Part shown: piece after piece, positions 45,890 through 55,793 of the stretch
Position numbering within the stretch: position 1 is the first letter of the stretch
Layout of the letters: each line of letters starts with the position of its first letter
Assembly: GCA_008501585.1 (NCBI GenBank)
Contig: QQUN01000035.1
Coordinates: 124,001-188,000, forward strand
Direction of reading: 5' to 3'
DNA: 64,000 nt
Origin: Pseudomonadota bacterium
GTDB lineage: Bacteria > Pseudomonadota > Gammaproteobacteria > Burkholderiales > Rhodocyclaceae
Notes under the pieces: model-generated
Seen by the model: the letters and a program-made list of their open reading frames with translations, nothing else
Databases searched by the model: none
Told to the model about the DNA's origin: nothing
Made by a program: the position numbers and the translations under genes

Positions 45890-45918
45890 ACGCGCTGCCT
45901 TCTCTATTGCGCCGCGTC

Positions 45919-46569
45919 ATGGAACTGATCACCCAATTCATCGATATCGTCCTGCACCTCGACAAGTACCTCGCCGTGGTGCTGGCCGACTATGGCAACT
46001 GGATCTACGCGATCCTGTTCCTGATCATCTTCTGCGAGACCGGTCTGGTGGTGACCCCCTTTCTGCCGGGCGATTCGCTGCTCTTCGTGGCCGGGGCGCT
46101 GGCCGCCACCGGCGGCATGGACATCGGCTTGTTGATCGGCAGCTTGTTCGTCGCCGCGGTGCTCGGCGACAACACCAATTACTGGATCGGCCGCTCGGTC
46201 GGGCACCGGGTGTTCCGCTGGGAGCAGTCGCGCTTCTTCAACCGCGCGGCCTTCGACAAGACGCATGCGTACTTCGAGTCGCACGGCGGCAAGACCATCA
46301 TCATCGCGCGCTTCTTGCCGATCTTCCGCACCTTCACGCCCTTCGTGGCCGGCGTGGCGAAGATGACCTACTCGCGCTTCCTGCCGCTGGACATCGCCGG
46401 CGGGGCGATCTGGATCGGCTCGCTGTGCCTGGCCGGCTACTGGTTCGGCAATATCCCCTTCATCAAGAACAATCTGAGTTTCGTGATCCTCGGCATCATT
46501 GCCGTGTCGCTGGTGCCACTTGCCATCGGCTGGTTGCGCCACCGGCGCACGGCCGGCCAGGCGCTCTGA
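45919..46569 (+). CDS. DedA family membrane protein
   Basis: A 216-residue inner-membrane protein of the DedA/SNARE-associated superfamily, proposed lipid scramblases or flippases. It has the conserved ETGLVVTPFLPGDSLLFVAGALAA, a hydrophilic NYWIGRSVGHRVFRWE stretch, and ARFLPIFRTFTPFVAGVAKM with the essential Arg/Gly/Pro residues. About four or five hydrophobic segments. ATG 45919 gives MELITQFIDIVL; a TTG twelve bases earlier is less likely. The next gene follows after 4 bases. Confidence 0.92.
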   Translation: MELITQFIDIVLHLDKYLAVVLADYGNWIYAILFLIIFCETGLVVTPFLPGDSLLFVAGALAATGGMDIGLLIGSLFVAAVLGDNTNYWIGRSVGHRVFRWEQSRFFNRAAFDKTHAYFESHGGKTIIIARFLPIFRTFTPFVAGVAKMTYSRFLPLDIAGGAIWIGSLCLAGYWFGNIPFIKNNLSFVILGIIAVSLVPLAIGWLRHRRTAGQAL

Positions 46570-46573
46570 ACCG

Positions 46574-47272
46574 ATGCGCGCGCTGGCCCTGACCCTGGTG
46601 TGCGCCGCCCTGGCCGGCTGCGCGGCGCCCGGTTCAGGACCGGCACCGCGGATGGACCGCGGCTTCACGCTGACCGGGCTGGCCAAGTCGGATATCGACA
46701 AGGTCACCGAGATCCACCATCACCACCTGTTCCAGTCGTTGCGCCGGCTCACGCTCAAGCTCTACCGGCGCAACCCGGCCGAATGGCGCAAGCAGGGCAT
46801 GGCCAGTGCCGAGGCGGCGGTGGCCGACCTGTTCGACCGCGACCACCGCTGGCGGCTGGAGTCGCTCAACTACCGCTACGGCGCCGAGGCGATCCAGATT
46901 GCCCTGACGCCGGACTACCCCGGCGACCGGGTGCGTGCCTTCATCACCGGCCTGGTGAGCATGGTGCAGAAGGCGCTGGGCGACCGGGCCGAGTTCTACA
47001 TGCTCGACAAGGTCGATGCGCAGCGGGTGTACAATGCGGCGCGTAACGTCGAGGTGGCCGCCTGGAAGCTGGGGCAGGCGCGCGATGCCCAGGGGCAGTT
47101 GCTGCTGCTGAGCAACGAGATGGCGCCGGTGGCCAACCTGAGCTTCGAGCGCGAGTTCGGCCGCCAGATCGGCCTGCTCGACGCCCTGGCCGATGTGCAC
47201 GCCGAGCGCGACGGACGCACCATTACCCGCGTCATCCAGAACGCCGCGACGGCCGTTTTTCTTCCTTTGTAG
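46574..47272 (+). CDS. Hypothetical lipoprotein
   Basis: A 232-residue protein starting MRALALTLVCAALAGC, a lipoprotein signal with lipobox LAGC and predicted acylated Cys16. The mature part is helical, with HHHHLF near residue 50 and DALADVHAERDGRTITRVIQNAATAVFLPL at the end. It is a conserved betaproteobacterial-type protein in appearance but I cannot assign a function. It lies directly after the DedA gene and before purN, all in one direction. Confidence 0.8.
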   Translation: MRALALTLVCAALAGCAAPGSGPAPRMDRGFTLTGLAKSDIDKVTEIHHHHLFQSLRRLTLKLYRRNPAEWRKQGMASAEAAVADLFDRDHRWRLESLNYRYGAEAIQIALTPDYPGDRVRAFITGLVSMVQKALGDRAEFYMLDKVDAQRVYNAARNVEVAAWKLGQARDAQGQLLLLSNEMAPVANLSFEREFGRQIGLLDALADVHAERDGRTITRVIQNAATAVFLPL

Positions 47273-47323
47273 GTGCGCGGCGGCCCGGCCTGTCCGGCGG
47301 CGCCTGTGCATAGAGTCCCGTTC

Positions 47324-47965
47324 ATGAAATCCATCGTCATTCTCATTTCCGGTCGCGGCAGCAACATGGAAGCCATCGTGCGCGCGGCCATTCCCGGCGC
47401 GCGCATTGCCGCGGTGATCAGCAACCGGCCCACCGCCGGCGGGCTGGCGTTTGCGGCCGACCACGGCATCGCCACCGAGGTGGTCGACCACACCGCGTTT
47501 GCCGACCGCGCCGCCTTCGATGCCGCGCTGGCCGAGGCGATCGACCGCCACACGCCCGACCTGGTGGTGCTGGCCGGCTTCATGCGGGTGCTTACCGCCG
47601 ATTTCGTGCGCCATTACGAGGGCCGGCTGATCAACATCCACCCCTCGCTGCTGCCGTCCTTCACCGGCCTGCACACGCACCGGCGCGCGCTCGAGGCCGG
47701 CGTGCGGGTGCATGGCACGACGGTGCATTTCGTCACCGCCGAGCTCGACTGTGGCCCGATCATCATCCAGGCCGTGGTGCCGGTAATGGACGGTGACGAT
47801 GAGGCAGCGCTGGCCGCGCGGGTGCTGGTGCAGGAGCACCGCATTTTCCCGCAGGCCGTGCGCTGGATCGTCGAAGGGCGGGTCAGCGTGGCCGACGGCG
47901 TGGCCCGGGTGGCCGGGGCGAGCATGCCGGCCGGGCTGGTCAGCCCCCTGCCGGAGGACGCCTGA
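47324..47965 (+). CDS. purN: Phosphoribosylglycinamide formyltransferase PurN
   Basis: A 213-residue enzyme of purine synthesis that transfers formyl from 10-formyl-tetrahydrofolate to GAR. It shows VILISGRGSNMEAIV, the catalytic LVVLAGFMRVLTADFV, NIHPSLLPSFTGLHTHRRALEAGVRVHGTTVHFV and DCGPIIIQA. ATG 47324 starts MKSIVILISGRGSN, as usual. The stop overlaps the DUF3108 gene start by one base (TGATG). Confidence 0.95.
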   Translation: MKSIVILISGRGSNMEAIVRAAIPGARIAAVISNRPTAGGLAFAADHGIATEVVDHTAFADRAAFDAALAEAIDRHTPDLVVLAGFMRVLTADFVRHYEGRLINIHPSLLPSFTGLHTHRRALEAGVRVHGTTVHFVTAELDCGPIIIQAVVPVMDGDDEAALAARVLVQEHRIFPQAVRWIVEGRVSVADGVARVAGASMPAGLVSPLPEDA

Positions 47966-48699
47966 TGCGCCGTATGCTGCGCGCCATTGGGTTGCTGGCC
48001 ATGCTGCTGGCCCATCCGGCCATGGCGGAGTTTGCCCCCTGGCCGGTGCAGGGGCGCATCGTCTATCGCGTCTATCACGGTGACAGTGGCCTGCACATCG
48101 GCCGGGCGACGCACACCTGGTCGCACGACGCGACACGCTATTCGATGGAAACCCTGGTCGAAACCACCGGCCTGGCCGCGCTGTTCAAGGATTTCCGCTA
48201 CCAGCAGCGCAGTGAAGGCGCGCTGACCGCTGCCGGGCTGCGTCCGGACCGCTTCACCGTCGACCAGCGTGGCAAGCCGCATCAGGCGGCGGTGTTTGAC
48301 TGGCCGAAGGGCGAGGTGCGCATCGACCGTGGCGACAGCACCCGCCAGGCGCCGCTCAAGCCCGGTGACCAGGACGTGCTGAGCATTGCCCATCAATTGG
48401 CGCAGCCCGGTGCCGCCAAGGCGCCGGTGGTCCTGACCGTGGTGAGCAACAAGTCGGCCGCCGTGGCGACGATACGTGATCTGGGCGAGGCGACGGTGCG
48501 CCTGCCGCTGGGCGAGGTGTCGGCCCGTCATTTTTCGGTCCGCTCGGACGATGGCAAGGTCCGGATCGAGGTCTGGCTGGCGGCGGCACAGCATGATTTG
48601 CCGCTGCGCATCCGCATCGAAAACGGCAAGGGCGACGTGCTCGATCAACAAGCCGAGCGCGTGGAGCTTGGCAAACCGGTTCAAGGAAGCCCCTCATGA
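47965..48699 (+). CDS. DUF3108 periplasmic protein
   Basis: A 244-residue protein with a signal peptide (MRRMLRAIGLLAMLLAHPAMA) and a DUF3108 domain over most of its length: GRIVYRVYHGDSGLHIGRATHTW early, then a beta-rich pattern ending in RIRIENGKGDVLDQQAERVEL. The function of the family is not known; it is a periplasmic beta-rich fold. It overlaps purN upstream and the methyltransferase downstream (ATGA), giving a tightly coupled trio. Confidence 0.82.
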   Translation: MRRMLRAIGLLAMLLAHPAMAEFAPWPVQGRIVYRVYHGDSGLHIGRATHTWSHDATRYSMETLVETTGLAALFKDFRYQQRSEGALTAAGLRPDRFTVDQRGKPHQAAVFDWPKGEVRIDRGDSTRQAPLKPGDQDVLSIAHQLAQPGAAKAPVVLTVVSNKSAAVATIRDLGEATVRLPLGEVSARHFSVRSDDGKVRIEVWLAAAQHDLPLRIRIENGKGDVLDQQAERVELGKPVQGSPS

Positions 48700-49895
48700 A
48701 TGCCCCGATGCCTGCCGTGCTGCAACAGCATGCCGCCCGCCTGCTCGCGCAGTTGCTGCAATTCGCTCACCCGGCCGATGCCACGGTGCAGCAGTATTTC
48801 CGCAAGAACACGGCGCTGGGCAGCCGCGACCGTGCCCGCGTGGCCGACACGGTGTTCGGTTGCCTGCGCCATCTGCGCCGGGTGCGGCATGCCGCGGGCG
48901 AGGGCGCCGGCGCCGAGGCGCTGGTTGCGGCGTGGATCGACGGCGCCTGGCAGGCGCTGGAGGCGGCGGCGCTGACGCCGGCCGAGCGGGCTGAGCTGCC
49001 CGACTGGCTGTTCGCCCGCTGGCCGTGGGCCGGCGAGGCGGCCGAAGCGGTGGCCGAGGCGTTCAATCAGCCGGCGCCGCTCGATCTGCGCGTCAACATC
49101 CTCAAGGCCAAGCGCGACGCGGTACAGGCCGCGCTGGCAGCGGCGGGCATCGAGACCGTGGCCGGGCGCTGGGCGCCCAATGCGCTGCGGGTGCTTGGCA
49201 AACCGGCCCTGCAGCGCCACCCCTTGATGGTCGATGGCAGCATCGAGGTGCAGGACGAGGGCAGCCAGCTGCTCGGCCATCTGCTCGGTGCGCGGCGCGG
49301 CGAGCAGATTGTCGATTTCTGCGCCGGCGCGGGCGGCAAGAGCCTGCAGATGGGGGCGCAGATGCGCAACACCGGCCGGGTGCATGCCTTCGACGTGTCG
49401 GCCGGCCGCCTGTCCGAACTGGCGCAGCGCGCCAAGCGGGCGGGGCTGGCCAACATCCAGCCGATGGCGCTGCGCGATGAGCAGGATCCGCGCCTGGCCC
49501 GGCTGGCCGGCAAGGTGGACCGGGTGCTGGTCGATGCGCCATGCAGTGGCCTGGGCACGCTGCGGCGCAACCCCGATCTCAAGTGGCGCCAGGGGCCGGA
49601 GCAGCTGGCCGAGAAGGCGGTGCTGCAGGGCGCGATCCTCACCGCCGCGTCCCGGCTGGTGAAGCCCGGCGGCGTGCTGGTCTATGCCACCTGCAGCATG
49701 ATGGCCGAGGAGAACGACGCGGTGGTCGATGCCTTTGTGGCCGAGCACCCCGAGTTCTCGCTCGAGCCGGCGGTGCCGGCGCTGGCCAAACAAGGCATTG
49801 CGCTGCCCGACAGCGGCGCGCCGAGCCTGCGGCTCGATCCCTTGCACCACGACACCGACGGCTTCTTTGCCGCGCGCCTGGTGCGATGCGCCTGA
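48696..49895 (+). CDS. RsmB/NOP-family RNA cytosine-C5 methyltransferase
   Basis: A 399-residue SAM-dependent methyltransferase. Motif I is IVDFCAGAGGKSLQMGA, motif IV VDAPCSGLGTLRRNPDLKW with a conserved Cys, and motif VI VYATCSMMAEEN with the catalytic Cys. The N-terminal part is helical and shorter than the NusB-like domain of RsmB, so the exact target (16S rRNA C967 or another cytosine) is uncertain. It overlaps both neighbours and is the third gene of the purN set. Confidence 0.9.
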   Translation: MNAPMPAVLQQHAARLLAQLLQFAHPADATVQQYFRKNTALGSRDRARVADTVFGCLRHLRRVRHAAGEGAGAEALVAAWIDGAWQALEAAALTPAERAELPDWLFARWPWAGEAAEAVAEAFNQPAPLDLRVNILKAKRDAVQAALAAAGIETVAGRWAPNALRVLGKPALQRHPLMVDGSIEVQDEGSQLLGHLLGARRGEQIVDFCAGAGGKSLQMGAQMRNTGRVHAFDVSAGRLSELAQRAKRAGLANIQPMALRDEQDPRLARLAGKVDRVLVDAPCSGLGTLRRNPDLKWRQGPEQLAEKAVLQGAILTAASRLVKPGGVLVYATCSMMAEENDAVVDAFVAEHPEFSLEPAVPALAKQGIALPDSGAPSLRLDPLHHDTDGFFAARLVRCA

Positions 49896-50452
49896 TTCGC
49901 GCGCTGGTGTGGGTGGCGGCTGTGCTGCCACTGGCCGCCACGGCGGCGCTGGGCCCGGTGGGCGCCGAGGGGCGGGTGGAGGTGCTGTTTGCGCCGCATG
50001 ATCCGGTCGAGGCGCGCCTGATTGCGCTGATCGGCCAGGCGCGGCGCAGTGTGCAGGTGCAAAGCTATCTCTTCACGCGCAAGACGCTGGCGACCGCGCT
50101 GGTGGCCGCGCAGGCGCGCGGCGTGGCGGTGCAGGTGTTGGCCGATGCACGCATGAACCAGCGCGGCAAGAATGCGCTGCCCGTGCTGCTCGCTGCCGCC
50201 GTGCCGGTGGCGCTGGAGACAGCCTACCGTGCCGCCCACAACAAGCTCATCCTGATCGACACGGACACCGCAAACCCGGTGGTGATCACCGGGTCGTACA
50301 ACTTTACCTGGTCGGCCGGGCGCAAGAACGCGGAGAATGTGCTGGTGCTGCACGGCGACCGTCAGGTGGCGCGCGCCTACCGCGACAACTGGCAGCGCCA
50401 CTGGCAGGCGGCCACGCCGGTCACCCGCTTGCCGGCACGGCTGGTCGATTGA
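49886..50452 (+). CDS. Secreted phospholipase-D-type nuclease (Nuc-like)
   Basis: A 188-residue protein with a signal peptide (MRLIRALVWVAAVLPLAATAA) and a single HKD motif: His118, Lys120 and Asp125 in AHNKLILID, followed by ITGSYNFTWSA. The size and single motif match Nuc-type endonucleases, which act as dimers and cut nucleic acids in the periplasm. It overlaps the methyltransferase end by ten bases. GC-rich neighbours and normal codon use give no sign of transfer. Confidence 0.88.
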   Translation: MRLIRALVWVAAVLPLAATAALGPVGAEGRVEVLFAPHDPVEARLIALIGQARRSVQVQSYLFTRKTLATALVAAQARGVAVQVLADARMNQRGKNALPVLLAAAVPVALETAYRAAHNKLILIDTDTANPVVITGSYNFTWSAGRKNAENVLVLHGDRQVARAYRDNWQRHWQAATPVTRLPARLVD

Positions 50453-50527
50453 GCGGCTGGCCCGTACCTTGGCTGGCCTTCACGTATAATCCGCCCGTTA
50501 CCGCCTGATGAAAGGACGCGCCGACGC

Positions 50528-51700
50528 ATGTTTTCCGGTCTGATTGATCTGCCCTGGTGGGGCTATGTGCTGGTCGCGCTCGGCCTGACCCATGTGACGA
50601 TTGCCTCGGTCACCATCTTCCTGCACCGCCATCAGGCGCACCGTGCGCTGGACCTGCACGCCATCCCGAGTCATTTCTTCCGCTTCTGGCTGTGGCTGAC
50701 CACCGGCATGGTGACCAAGGAGTGGGCGGCCATCCACCGCAAGCACCACGCAAAGTGCGAGACGGTCGACGACCCGCACAGCCCGCAGACACGCGGTCTC
50801 CGGAAAGTGCTGTGGCAGGGCGCGGAGCTGTACCAGGCCGAGGCGAAGAACCAGGACACGCTGAAGCGCTATGGCCACGGCACGCCGGACGACTGGCTCG
50901 AGCGCAATGTCTACACCCGCAATTCGCTGGGCATCAGCCTGATGCTGGTGATCGACCTGGTGCTGTTCGGCGCCATCGGCCTGACCATCTGGGCGGTGCA
51001 GATGATCTGGATCCCGTTCTTTGCCGCCGGCGTGATCAATGGCGTGGGCCACTTCTGGGGCTATCGCAACTTCGATTGTGTCGACGCCTCGCGCAACCTC
51101 GTGCCCTGGGGCATCCTGATCGGCGGCGAAGAACTGCACAACAATCACCACAGCTTTGCCACTTCGGCCAAGCTGTCGGCGCGCTGGTACGAGTTCGACA
51201 TCGGCTGGATGTACATCCGCCTGCTGCAGTTCGTCGGCCTGGCCCGGCCCAAGAAGGTGATTCCGACACCGAAGTTCGGGGCGGCACGGCCGGTGCCCGA
51301 CGGCGAGATGCTGCAGGTCATCATCACCCATCGCTATGACGTGATGACCCGTTACCTGGCCAGCCTGCGCCAGACCTACCAGGACGAGATCGAGGCGCTG
51401 CGCCAGAAGCATGTCGGCACCTTCAAGCTGCGCACCGGCGAGCTGTACCGCCTGCTGCAGCGCGAGTCGGACTCCTTGCCGGCCGAGCAACAGGCCGAGC
51501 GCCACGCGGCCCTGGCGCACAGCGACCGGCTGGCGATGCTCGAGCGCATGCGCGGCGAGCTGGCGGCACTGTGGACCCGCTCGTCGGTGTCGTCGGACCA
51601 GTTGCTGGCGCAGCTTCGCGACTGGGTGGAGCGGGCCGAGAAGAGCGGCATCGCGCAGTTGCAGGAGTTCTCCCACCGCCTGCGGTGCTACGCGGCGTGA
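50528..51700 (+). CDS. Acyl-CoA/fatty acid desaturase
   Basis: A 390-residue membrane di-iron desaturase. Three His boxes are complete: HRHQAHR (33-39), HRKHH (70-74) and HNNHH (204-208), with four TM segments between. It introduces a double bond into fatty acyl chains, probably delta-9, to tune membrane fluidity. After the desaturase core, about 150 C-terminal residues are charged and helical ([19 protein letters not shown]), longer than in minimal desaturases; its role is not known. Single gene. Confidence 0.9.
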   Translation: MFSGLIDLPWWGYVLVALGLTHVTIASVTIFLHRHQAHRALDLHAIPSHFFRFWLWLTTGMVTKEWAAIHRKHHAKCETVDDPHSPQTRGLRKVLWQGAELYQAEAKNQDTLKRYGHGTPDDWLERNVYTRNSLGISLMLVIDLVLFGAIGLTIWAVQMIWIPFFAAGVINGVGHFWGYRNFDCVDASRNLVPWGILIGGEELHNNHHSFATSAKLSARWYEFDIGWMYIRLLQFVGLARPKKVIPTPKFGAARPVPDGEMLQVIITHRYDVMTRYLASLRQTYQDEIEALRQKHVGTFKLRTGELYRLLQRESDSLPAEQQAERHAALAHSDRLAMLERMRGELAALWTRSSVSSDQLLAQLRDWVERAEKSGIAQLQEFSHRLRCYAA

Positions 51701-51737
51701 GCGCGTGCCGCCCGTGCGCGGGCGGCCAAGGCCTGAT

Positions 51738-52328
51738 GTGACCCGCCTGCTGCTGTTCAACAAGCCCTACGACGTGCTGTGCCAGTTCTCGCCCGAAGGC
51801 GAGCGGATCACGCTCAAGCATTTCATCGAGGTGCCCGGGGTGTATCCGGCCGGGCGGCTTGATGCCGACAGCGAAGGCCTGCTGGCACTGACCGATGATG
51901 GTGCGCTGCAACACCGCATTGCCGACCCGCGCCACAAGGCACCGAAAACCTATCTCGCGCAGGTCGAAGGCATCCCCGATGCCGCTGCGCTGGCCGCCTT
52001 GTGTGCCGGGGTCGACCTGGGTGACTTTCGCACCGCGCCGGCGCAGGCACGCGTGGTGCCCGAGCCGGCCTGGCTGTGGCCGCGCACGCCACCGATCCGC
52101 GAGCGCAAGGCGATCCCGACCTGCTGGATCGAGCTGGTGCTGCGCGAGGGCAAGAACCGGCAGGTGCGGCGCATGACTGCCCGGGTCGGCCACCCCACGT
52201 TGCGCCTGATCCGTACCGCCATTGGCGCGTGGACGCTCGATGGCCTCGCCCCCGGCCAGTGGCGCGATGTGGCCGTGCCGCCGGCACGCGGTGCGGCGTC
52301 GCGGTCATCTGCGCGCGGCAGACGCTGA
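51738..52328 (+). CDS. rluE: 23S rRNA pseudouridine synthase, RluE-type
   Basis: A 196-residue RsuA/RluB/E/F-family enzyme without an S4 domain, the short form that is typical of RluE (position 2457 in E. coli numbering). The catalytic Asp lies in [17 protein letters not shown], preceded by [16 protein letters not shown], and followed by KTYLAQVEG and [24 protein letters not shown] 51738 is taken as start because the similarity begins immediately; an ATG two bases earlier is out of frame. The C-terminal 15 residues are Arg/Ser-rich. Confidence 0.9.
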   Translation: MTRLLLFNKPYDVLCQFSPEGERITLKHFIEVPGVYPAGRLDADSEGLLALTDDGALQHRIADPRHKAPKTYLAQVEGIPDAAALAALCAGVDLGDFRTAPAQARVVPEPAWLWPRTPPIRERKAIPTCWIELVLREGKNRQVRRMTARVGHPTLRLIRTAIGAWTLDGLAPGQWRDVAVPPARGAASRSSARGRR

Positions 52329-52452
52329 CCGCCGAACCGGTTATGCTTTGCCCCGAATTGTTGCAGTGCATCCGCGCCATGGCGCGGGGCGGGCGAACGG
52401 CGCCAGAATCCGTGCCCGTGCTGCCTAACCCCCTGATTCAGACGGAGTCTGT

Positions 52453-54282
52453 GTGACTGATACGACCATTGCGACCATTGCCGCCATCGGCGTTGTGGGC
52501 GGCGCCTGCCAGTGGCTGGCCTGGCGGATGCGCCTGCCAGCCATTCTCTTTCTGCTGCTGGCGGGCATCGTGGCCGGACCGATCGGTGGCTGGCTCAACC
52601 CCGACGCCTTGCTCGGCGACCTGCTGTTCCCCTTCGTGTCGCTGGCGGTGTCGGTGATCCTCTTCGAAGGCAGCCTGACGCTCAAGTTCTCCGAGATCCG
52701 TGGCATCGAAACCGTGGTGCGGCGCTTCGTGACCACCGGGGCGCTGGTGACCTGGGCGATCGTCACCGTCGCCACGCAGTGGATCACGGGCATCTCCTGG
52801 GGGCTGGCGACGCTGTTCGGCGCGGTGATGGTGGTGACCGGCCCGACGGTGATCGTGCCCATGCTGCGCACGGTGCGCCCGACCATGCACATTGCCAACG
52901 TGCTGCGCTGGGAAGGTATCGTGATCGACCCGATCGGCGCGCTGCTGGCGGTGCTGGTGTATGAATTCCTGATCTCCTCGGGCACCGCGGGCGGTGCGGT
53001 CGGTGCCACGCTGGTCGTGTTCTTCAAGCTGATCACGGTTGGCTCGCTGACCGGCATTGGCGTGGGCTATCTGGTGGGCGAGGCGCTGCGACGGGATTGG
53101 CTGCCGCATTACATGTTCAATGTGGCCACGCTGGCGGCGGTGATGGGGGCGTTTGCCTTGTCCAATGCGCTGTCGCATGAATCGGGCTTGCTGGCGGTGA
53201 CCGTGATGGGCATCTATCTGGCGAACCGCAAGGGTGTGCCGGTGGAGGAGATTCTGTCCTTCAAGGAGAGCCTGAGCCTGTTGCTGATCACCGCGCTGTT
53301 CATCCTGCTCGCGGCACGGCTCGACCTCAACCTGCTGCTCGGCCTGGGCTGGGCGGCGGTGCAGGTGTTTCTGGTGGTGCAGTTCGTGGCGCGGCCGCTC
53401 AATGTGCTGGTGTCCACGCGCGGCTCCAGCCTCAGCTGGCGCGAACGCGGCCTGCTGGCGTGGATCGCGCCGCGCGGTATCGTCGCGGCGGCGGTGATCG
53501 CCTTGTTTTCGCTCCAGCTCGAGCAGAAAGGCTATGCCGACGCCGTGCTGCTGGTGCCGCTGACCTTCGTGATCATCATCGGCACCGTGGTGCTGCAGAG
53601 CCTGACGGCCGGGCCGCTGGCGCGCATCCTGAACGTGGCCGAGCCGGGTTCCGGCGGTTTCCTGATCGTCGGCGCCAACCCGCTGGCACGCGAGATTGCC
53701 AAGGCCCTGAGCCAGAACGATGTGTCGGTGCGCCTCACCGACATGCTGTGGGACAACGTGAGCCGCGCCCGCATGGCCGGCTTGCAGACCTATTACGGCA
53801 ACCCGCTGTCGGAGCATGCCGAGGTGTATCTCAACACTGCCGGGCTGGGCCGGGTGCTGGCGATGACCGCCGATGAGCATCTCAATGAACTGGCCTGCAC
53901 CCGCTTCAAGGGCGATTTTGGCCCCAAGCGGGTCTTTGCGCTGCGGGTCGGTGCGCGCGAGAAAGGCCGCAAGGCGGTGTCGCTGGCCGGGCTGGAGGCG
54001 TTTGGCGAGGGGGTGAATTTCGTTGAACTGTCGCGTCGCCTGGCGCGCGGCGCGGAGATCCGCCAGACCAACATCAGCGAGGCATTCAGCTTCGAGCAGT
54101 TCCGCACCAAGTACGGCGAACGGGCCGTGCCGTTGTTTGCCATCGACCCGAAAGGGCGGGTGGAGGTGTTCGCCTCGGAGACCGAGGTGCAGCCGAAGGC
54201 CGGCTGGGTGGTGCTGGCGCTGGTCGATGCGGACCCGGATGAATACAAGCGCCCCGCGGCCAAGGCGGAAGCGACGGCCTGA
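52453..54282 (+). CDS. CPA1-type cation:proton antiporter with C-terminal RCK-like domain
   Basis: A 609-residue inner-membrane protein. Residues about 1-395 form the Na+/H+ exchanger-type transporter with around twelve helices; a [12 protein letters not shown] segment and a conserved [12 protein letters not shown] are seen. From about 400 a soluble domain follows that looks like a TrkA-N/RCK fold ([29 protein letters not shown]), although the nucleotide-binding glycine motif is changed (GANPLA). It may exchange Na+ or K+ for H+ under nucleotide or redox control. The start is GTG 52453. Substrate ion not determined. Confidence 0.88.
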   Translation: MTDTTIATIAAIGVVGGACQWLAWRMRLPAILFLLLAGIVAGPIGGWLNPDALLGDLLFPFVSLAVSVILFEGSLTLKFSEIRGIETVVRRFVTTGALVTWAIVTVATQWITGISWGLATLFGAVMVVTGPTVIVPMLRTVRPTMHIANVLRWEGIVIDPIGALLAVLVYEFLISSGTAGGAVGATLVVFFKLITVGSLTGIGVGYLVGEALRRDWLPHYMFNVATLAAVMGAFALSNALSHESGLLAVTVMGIYLANRKGVPVEEILSFKESLSLLLITALFILLAARLDLNLLLGLGWAAVQVFLVVQFVARPLNVLVSTRGSSLSWRERGLLAWIAPRGIVAAAVIALFSLQLEQKGYADAVLLVPLTFVIIIGTVVLQSLTAGPLARILNVAEPGSGGFLIVGANPLAREIAKALSQNDVSVRLTDMLWDNVSRARMAGLQTYYGNPLSEHAEVYLNTAGLGRVLAMTADEHLNELACTRFKGDFGPKRVFALRVGAREKGRKAVSLAGLEAFGEGVNFVELSRRLARGAEIRQTNISEAFSFEQFRTKYGERAVPLFAIDPKGRVEVFASETEVQPKAGWVVLALVDADPDEYKRPAAKAEATA

Positions 54283-54291
54283 GCCTGGTTT

Positions 54292-54906
54292 TCAGGAGGG
54301 GCGGACGCGGCTCTGTTTTGGCACGTGCTGGACGAGGAAGTCCATCTGGTCGGCCAGGATGTGCCGGTTCGACAGGATCAGGTACTCGGCCTTGTTGGGC
54401 ACATAGGGGGCGTAGAGCAAGGTCATGCCGGCGCGTTCCGGACGCCGGTTGTCCTTGCGCTGGTTGCAGCTGCGACAGGCGGTGACGACGTTCATCCACA
54501 CGTCCTTGCCGCCGCGCGAGACCGGTTCGATATGGTCGCGGGTGAGCAGCGCGCCGGAGAGCGTGCTGCCGCAGTAGGCGCAGGTGTGGCGGTCGCGGTT
54601 GAACAGCTCGCGGTTGCTCAGCGGCGGTACCTGGCGCAGGCTGCCGGGGCGCAGGGCGCGGCCCTTGATGGCGATGATGCTCTGGCTGCTGATCGAGGAG
54701 CGTTCGCCGGTGACCCGGCAGGTGCCGCCGAGGATGTGAAAGGCCTGTGCGCCGATGGACCAGGCCACCATGTTGCGCGCGTGGTAGGTGCACGCGGCCT
54801 GCCAGCTGACCCACCGGTGCGGATGCCCGTGCATGTCCAGCGTGAGAATCCATGGCCGCGCGACGGGCCGGGGCGCTGGCGAGAGAGAGGGTTCAACAGC
54901 TGACAT
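54292..54906 (-). CDS. HNH endonuclease family protein
   Basis: A 204-residue protein with an HNH domain in the second half: NRDRHTCAYCGS (first Cys pair), TRDHIEPVSRGGKDVWMNVVTACRSCNQRK (His, Asn and second Cys pair). This is the common chromosomal type whose cellular role is unclear. The N-terminal half is not recognised. It converges with the antiporter gene, 9 bases apart. Confidence 0.85.
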   Translation of the reverse strand: MSAVEPSLSPAPRPVARPWILTLDMHGHPHRWVSWQAACTYHARNMVAWSIGAQAFHILGGTCRVTGERSSISSQSIIAIKGRALRPGSLRQVPPLSNRELFNRDRHTCAYCGSTLSGALLTRDHIEPVSRGGKDVWMNVVTACRSCNQRKDNRRPERAGMTLLYAPYVPNKAEYLILSNRHILADQMDFLVQHVPKQSRVRPS

Positions 54907-54988
54907 GGTCTGGTCGCGCTCCCGGTGACAAGGCTGGCAATCTGGCAGGGCGGTGTGACATCCCGATGTTGGAGCCGTCGCCGTGGGC

Positions 54989-55546
54989 TTAGGTTCCTTC
55001 GCCGACCAGGCTTCTGGGCAGGGACAGGTCCTGTGAGTGCGTCCCGTAGCAGCCTGTGCGGCGGTCCTCCAGGAAACGTTTCAGGGCGAAGGCGACGGAG
55101 CGGAAGGCGAGGGTGTCCCACGGAATGTCGGCTTCGGAAAACAATGCCACTTCCAGCGATTCGGCGCCAGCGGAAAAATCGGTGTCCAGCAGCTGGGCAC
55201 GGTAGAACAGGTGCACCTGACTGATCTCAGGGATGTTGACCAGGGCAAACAAGGGGCCGACGGTAATCCGGGCGCAGGCCTCCTCGAGGGTTTCGCGGGC
55301 GGCGGCTTCCGCGGTGGTTTCGCGGTTTTCCATGAAGCCGGCGGGCAGCGTCCATTTGCCGTGGCGCGGTTCGATGGCCCGCCGGCACAGCAGGATGCGG
55401 TCACCCCAGACCGGGATGGCGCCGACGACCAGCTTGGGGTTGAGGTAGTGGATTTCGCCGCAGTCGTCGCAGATATGGCGCGGCAGCGAATCGCCGGGTG
55501 GTACGCCCAGCCGGACACCGGCCCCACAGGCAGAACAGAACTTCAT
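54989..55546 (-). CDS. NUDIX hydrolase with N-terminal zinc ribbon
   Basis: A 185-residue hydrolase. Cys4, Cys7, Cys26 and Cys29 form a zinc ribbon at the N-terminus, as in NudC-type proteins, followed by the NUDIX box GFMENRETTAEAAARETLEEA with the catalytic Glu residues intact. It lacks the NudC signature SQPWPFPxS, so the substrate is unlikely to be NADH caps and remains unknown. Single gene, minus strand. Confidence 0.9.
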   Translation of the reverse strand: MKFCSACGAGVRLGVPPGDSLPRHICDDCGEIHYLNPKLVVGAIPVWGDRILLCRRAIEPRHGKWTLPAGFMENRETTAEAAARETLEEACARITVGPLFALVNIPEISQVHLFYRAQLLDTDFSAGAESLEVALFSEADIPWDTLAFRSVAFALKRFLEDRRTGCYGTHSQDLSLPRSLVGEGT

Positions 55547-55793
55547 GACAGCTCTCCGAGTCGTCCCCGCAAGCGGGCGGCGGACGCCTGCATTCTAGCA
55601 GTACGCCGCTGACGCCTTGCGGGGCGGCGGGGCGCTGCCGGCGGCCGATGGCTATGACGATGGCGCTAAAGTCGGCCCGCGTGTGGTCGTAAGGGCTAGC
55701 TGACCCCCCGGCTTCATGGCCACGGGCCGTCGCCCGGCCGGCGGCACGGGTGCCCGCGGGCACGAAGGAAAACCAAAAAACAACCAGAACGGC